Positions 60,769-64,000 of a DNA stretch of 64,000 nt are shown here, in pieces (within the stretch, counting starts at the first letter, position 1; every line of letters starts with the position of its first letter). The stretch is from Eutrophovita sp913057845. Its GTDB lineage: Bacteria; Pseudomonadota; Gammaproteobacteria; Burkholderiales; Eutrophovitaceae. Made by a program: the position numbers and the translations under genes. Below the pieces are notes generated by a model. The model was not told the DNA's origin. It saw only the letters and a program-made list of their open reading frames with translations, and searched no databases. The stretch is taken from the NCBI GenBank assembly GCA_963925895.1, contig CAWUVH010000009.1:7663-71662 (forward strand). Direction: 5' to 3'.

Positions 60769-62256
60769 TTAGTTCTTAATCACGGAGGCGAGCTCTAATA
60801 CCGTAGCCACCGAAACATGAATCACATCTGTAAAGGGCTTGGGGTACAAGCCCATACCAATTACGATTAGCGCTAGAACAAACAACATTGCGAATTCGCG
60901 CGTATTAACATCCTTTAATCCTAGTACCCGTTCGCTACCGCACTCTCCGAAAACAACTCGTTTATACATCCAAAGCGTATACGCCGCACCTAAGACAAGG
61001 GTCATAGCCGCTGCAAATGCAAACCAAAAATTACTCGCCATCGCACCCATGATTACAAGGAACTCACCCACAAACCCACTTGTTCCTGGTAAGCCGGCGT
61101 TAGCCATAGCAAATACGAGAAAGAGCGCCGCGAACATTGGCATCGAATTAACGACGCCTCCATAGTCAGAAATTTCCCTTGAGTGCATTCGGTCATACAA
61201 AACCCCAACACAAAGGAATAATGCAGTAGAGATAAAGCCGTGGGACACCATTTGAATAACAGCGCCTTGCATTCCTTCCACATTAAATATAAATATACCC
61301 AGAGTCACAAAGCCCATATGGGATATCGACGAATAAGCAATTAGTTTCTTCATATCTCGCTGAACAAGCGCAACAAATCCAATATAAACAATCGCAATTA
61401 AAGACAATCCAATTACGAAGGGCGCCAATTCTCTTGCCGCATCGGGCACAATCGGCAACGACAATCTTAAAAACCCGTAACCACCGAGCTTGAGCATAAC
61501 CGCCGCCAAAACAACCGATCCACCGGTTGGCGCTTCAACGTGCGCATCGGGCAACCAAGTATGAACCGGCCACATTGGAATTTTCACGGCAAAAGCGGCA
61601 AAGAGCGCTAGAAAGATTAAAACCTGGGCACTTTGCGGAATTGATACTGCATAAAAATTCGAGATTGAAAAACTACCTCCGGCGGTCCTATAGAGATAAA
61701 TGAGTGCAACCAGCGTTAATAAAGACCCCGCTAGCGTGTAAAGAAAAAACTTAATTGCAGCATAAACTCGATTTGGCCCACCCCATACTCCAATAATGAG
61801 AAACATTGGGATAAGCGTTGCCTCAAAAAAAACATAGAACAACATGGCATCTAAGGAACAAAAAACGCCATTAATCATCCCAGACAAAATTAAAAATGAG
61901 GCGAAATAATGAGATACTTTTTTGGTTATGACTTCCCAACCCGCAACAACAACAAATATGGTGGTCAACACGTTCAACAAAATCAGTACCAGCGATATGC
62001 CATCTATACCGAGGTGATAGTTGATATTGAAGGTTTCAATCCAAGGAGTGAACTCAACAAATTGAAATTCAGATTGCGTCGCATCAAATCGCATCCATAC
62101 AGGGATCACAACCAGAGCACTCAGAATAGAGCCCACCAATGTCATCCAGCGAGCGATACGCTCTCGCCCATCTCTACCAACCAGCAATACGGCAACGCCA
62201 AAGAATATGGGTAACCAAACAATGAGCGACAAAGAACCAATTACGTGGGTCAACAT
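60769..62256 (-). CDS. nuoM: NADH-quinone oxidoreductase subunit M
   Basis: The 495-residue subunit has about 14 membrane helices. Conserved features are LGIDGISLVLILLNVLTT, FFEATLIPMFLIIGVWGG (with the essential Glu), FFLYTLAGSLL and the antiporter motif KIPMWPVHTWLPDAHVEAPTGGS (in parts). It is a proton-pumping module of complex I. Starts 18 bp after nuoL on the same strand. Full length. Confidence 0.97.
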   Translation of the reverse strand: MLTHVIGSLSLIVWLPIFFGVAVLLVGRDGRERIARWMTLVGSILSALVVIPVWMRFDATQSEFQFVEFTPWIETFNINYHLGIDGISLVLILLNVLTTIFVVVAGWEVITKKVSHYFASFLILSGMINGVFCSLDAMLFYVFFEATLIPMFLIIGVWGGPNRVYAAIKFFLYTLAGSLLTLVALIYLYRTAGGSFSISNFYAVSIPQSAQVLIFLALFAAFAVKIPMWPVHTWLPDAHVEAPTGGSVVLAAVMLKLGGYGFLRLSLPIVPDAARELAPFVIGLSLIAIVYIGFVALVQRDMKKLIAYSSISHMGFVTLGIFIFNVEGMQGAVIQMVSHGFISTALFLCVGVLYDRMHSREISDYGGVVNSMPMFAALFLVFAMANAGLPGTSGFVGEFLVIMGAMASNFWFAFAAAMTLVLGAAYTLWMYKRVVFGECGSERVLGLKDVNTREFAMLFVLALIVIGMGLYPKPFTDVIHVSVATVLELASVIKN

Positions 62257-62274
62257 TTTTTATCTATCTTATTT

Positions 62275-64000
62275 TCAAAAAAGCCAAATTGTGACAAGAG
62301 CGAAAGCCCCTAATATCATCACAAACGCATAGTGAGACACAAAACCTGTTTGCATCTGGCGGAGCTTCATACCTATCCGACCGACTAACTTAGCAGAGCC
62401 ATTAACAATGAGCCCATCAATGATTTTTTGATCACCAATCCTCCAAAACACCCCACCAAGAGACTTTGCTCCTCTCGCAAAAAACCACTCATTAAATTTA
62501 TCTAAGAAATATTTCTCCTCGAATAATTTGGTAAGCAATGAAAATATGACCAGTTTTTTTCTGGTTTTCGGTGAATACACGAAAAGAAACCAAGCGACAA
62601 AGACACCAGCAGCGGCCAACCAAAAGGGTAACGTTTGGAACCCATGCAACCCCATTGCAAACCATCCATGGAAGTGCTCACCAAATTGTCGGACTACATC
62701 ATGAGACCCCATAACAAATATGACATCCTGGAAATAATCGCCGAAAAGAATAGGTTGTATTGAGATCGCCCCACTAAAAACTGATAAAACCGCCAGTACG
62801 ACCAAAGGAGCCCAAACCACCATTGGTGATTCGTGAGGCTCATGATTACTTTGGGAGCCATGGTCATGATGAGGTGCCCCTCCTCGATATTTACCCTCAA
62901 ACACCAAAAAGTACATGCGGAAGCTATACAGCGCAGTAACGAAAACCCCTACCAGCACAGCAAAATACGCAAAACCAGCGCCAGGGATTGTCGACAAATG
63001 GACACTTTCAATGATGCTGTCTTTTGAGTAAAAACCCGAGAGAAACGGGAATCCAATCAATGCCAAAGACCCAACTAGTGAGACCAACCAAGTAATGGGC
63101 ATTTTTCGTCTTAATCCGCCCATAAAGCGCATATCTTGCTCATGGTGCATACCGATAATCACAGAGCCAGCCGCAAGAAACAGCAAGGCCTTAAAGAAAG
63201 CATGCGTCATGAGGTGGAACATCGCAGCAGAATATGCTGAAACACCTAGCGCAACGGTCATGTATCCAAGTTGGGATAGAGTTGAATACGCAACCACACG
63301 CTTAATGTCATTTTGAACTAAACCTAAAAGGCCCATAAACAGTGCGGTAATAGAACCGATAACCAGCACGAAGGACAGCGCCGCTTCTGACAGTTCAAAT
63401 AAAGGGGACATACGCGCTACCATAAATATGCCGGCTGTCACCATGGTGGCCGCATGAATGAGTGCGGAAATTGGTGTTGGACCTTCCATTGAATCTGGCA
63501 ACCACACATGTAGTGGCACCTGCGCCGATTTGCCCATTGCACCAATGAACAAACTAATGGCAATAAAAGTAATGGCAGATACTTCCCATGCAGCTATACT
63601 CATGCCGAAAAATGAGAACGCTGGCATCAGAAGAACATTTACATTGACGACATTATTTATATGGGCAAATGCTAGGGAATAGTCCAGTGTGCCGGTAAAA
63701 AATACTACGCCGCAGATACCTAATAAAAACCCGAAATCGCCTACACGGTTAACTAAAAATGCTTTTAGGTTGGCAAATATTGCTGTAGGTCGCTTATACC
63801 AAAAGCCAATCAATAAATAAGAAACTAAACCTACCGCTTCCCAACCGAAGAATAACTGTAAAAAGTTATTGCTCATCACCAACATCAACATCGAGAATGT
63901 AAATAAAGAAATGTAGCTGAAGAAGCGTTGATAGCCAGGATCTTCACGCATATAACCGATGGTATAGACATGCACGAGCAAAGAAACGAATGTCACAACC
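62275..64000 (-). CDS. nuoL: NADH-quinone oxidoreductase subunit L (5' end outside window)
   Basis: The frame runs off the right edge, so the start is not seen and roughly the first 90-100 residues are missing. The visible 575 residues include FFGWEAVGLVSYLLIGFW, the KSAQVPLHVWLPDSMEGPTPISALIHAATMV region (in parts) with the Lys and His of the proton path, YSTLSQLGYMTVALGVS and a long C-terminal amphipathic helix anchoring NuoM and NuoN. It is a proton-pumping subunit of complex I. A loop with HHDHGSQSNHEPHESP is His rich. Confidence 0.97.
   Translation of the reverse strand, partial: VVTFVSLLVHVYTIGYMREDPGYQRFFSYISLFTFSMLMLVMSNNFLQLFFGWEAVGLVSYLLIGFWYKRPTAIFANLKAFLVNRVGDFGFLLGICGVVFFTGTLDYSLAFAHINNVVNVNVLLMPAFSFFGMSIAAWEVSAITFIAISLFIGAMGKSAQVPLHVWLPDSMEGPTPISALIHAATMVTAGIFMVARMSPLFELSEAALSFVLVIGSITALFMGLLGLVQNDIKRVVAYSTLSQLGYMTVALGVSAYSAAMFHLMTHAFFKALLFLAAGSVIIGMHHEQDMRFMGGLRRKMPITWLVSLVGSLALIGFPFLSGFYSKDSIIESVHLSTIPGAGFAYFAVLVGVFVTALYSFRMYFLVFEGKYRGGAPHHDHGSQSNHEPHESPMVVWAPLVVLAVLSVFSGAISIQPILFGDYFQDVIFVMGSHDVVRQFGEHFHGWFAMGLHGFQTLPFWLAAAGVFVAWFLFVYSPKTRKKLVIFSLLTKLFEEKYFLDKFNEWFFARGAKSLGGVFWRIGDQKIIDGLIVNGSAKLVGRIGMKLRQMQTGFVSHYAFVMILGAFALVTIWLF

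Noticed and set aside
1..64000. CRISPR array, tRNA or rRNA gene, insertion sequence or prophage
   Set aside because: No regular spaced repeats, no cloverleaf or rRNA motif, and no transposase, integrase or phage structural gene was recognised on either strand.

Overview
The window looks like a chromosomal segment of a betaproteobacterium, probably aquatic, with moderate GC. This rests on gene order and family content: rplU-rpmA-obgE-proB followed by a CNP1-like secreted protein, a DUF3025 protein, nuoL-nuoM-nuoN running straight into an ADP-ribose-type Nudix hydrolase, and the remains of an intracellular PHA depolymerase. No rRNA, tRNA, CRISPR array, insertion sequence or prophage is visible. 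The species is not identifiable by reading alone.

Layout. 1-2.6 kb: ribosomal proteins L21 (end only) and L27, GTPase ObgE and glutamate 5-kinase. 2.6-7 kb: CNP1-like protein, a decayed cyclopropane-fatty-acid-synthase-like tail, the rubrerythrin / Fe-S (CCG) protein / DUF3501 set, and DUF3025. 7-14.1 kb: catabolic genes, namely an LhgO-like FAD oxidase, acetaldehyde dehydrogenase with 4-hydroxy-2-oxovalerate aldolase, and an SDR / zinc-ADH / Ldh2 / RraA-like series. 14.2-19 kb: a translationally coupled trio of RND/MMPL exporter, LolA-like periplasmic protein and outer-membrane barrel. 19.3-21.8 kb: a PQQ alcohol dehydrogenase with the Asp-x-Asp signature of lanthanide enzymes, then a cytochrome c. 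21.8-28.1 kb: two small secreted proteins, RluE, YgiQ, enoyl-CoA hydratase, methyltransferase, SDR. 28.2-36.6 kb: beta-propeller lipoprotein, SDR, orphan Tat-type solute-binding protein, dienelactone hydrolase fusion, two PhyH-type dioxygenases, 2-keto-4-pentenoate hydratase. 36.8-43.4 kb: a CUT1 sugar-type ABC operon with a LacI-type palindrome upstream, ending in a protein resembling D-apionate lactonase. 43.5-49.8 kb: an O/P-type porin behind two Fur-like boxes, ferredoxin-NADP reductase, HpaI aldolase, D-2-hydroxyacid dehydrogenase, SDR, quinone oxidoreductase. 49.8-56.6 kb: phaZ remnant, SrkA kinase, SDR, unknown protein, AcpH, cupin pseudogene, DUF599, enoyl-CoA hydratase, PgsA-like enzyme. 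56.7-64 kb: htpG with a sigma-32 promoter, Nudix hydrolase, nuoN, nuoM and the 3' part of nuoL.

Taken together the segment mixes core genes with an unusually dense set of small-molecule oxidation genes (SDRs, dehydrogenases, aldolases, PhyH oxygenases, two ABC systems), which suggests an aerobic heterotroph living on plant- or alga-derived acids, alcohols and sugars. Three independent gene ruins (CFA-synthase-like, phaZ, cupin) sit in otherwise compact DNA and suggest ongoing gene loss. The most promising leads are the lanthanide-type alcohol dehydrogenase with its neighbours and the putative apionate-lactone uptake operon. No wholly new multi-gene system can be demonstrated from the sequence alone.
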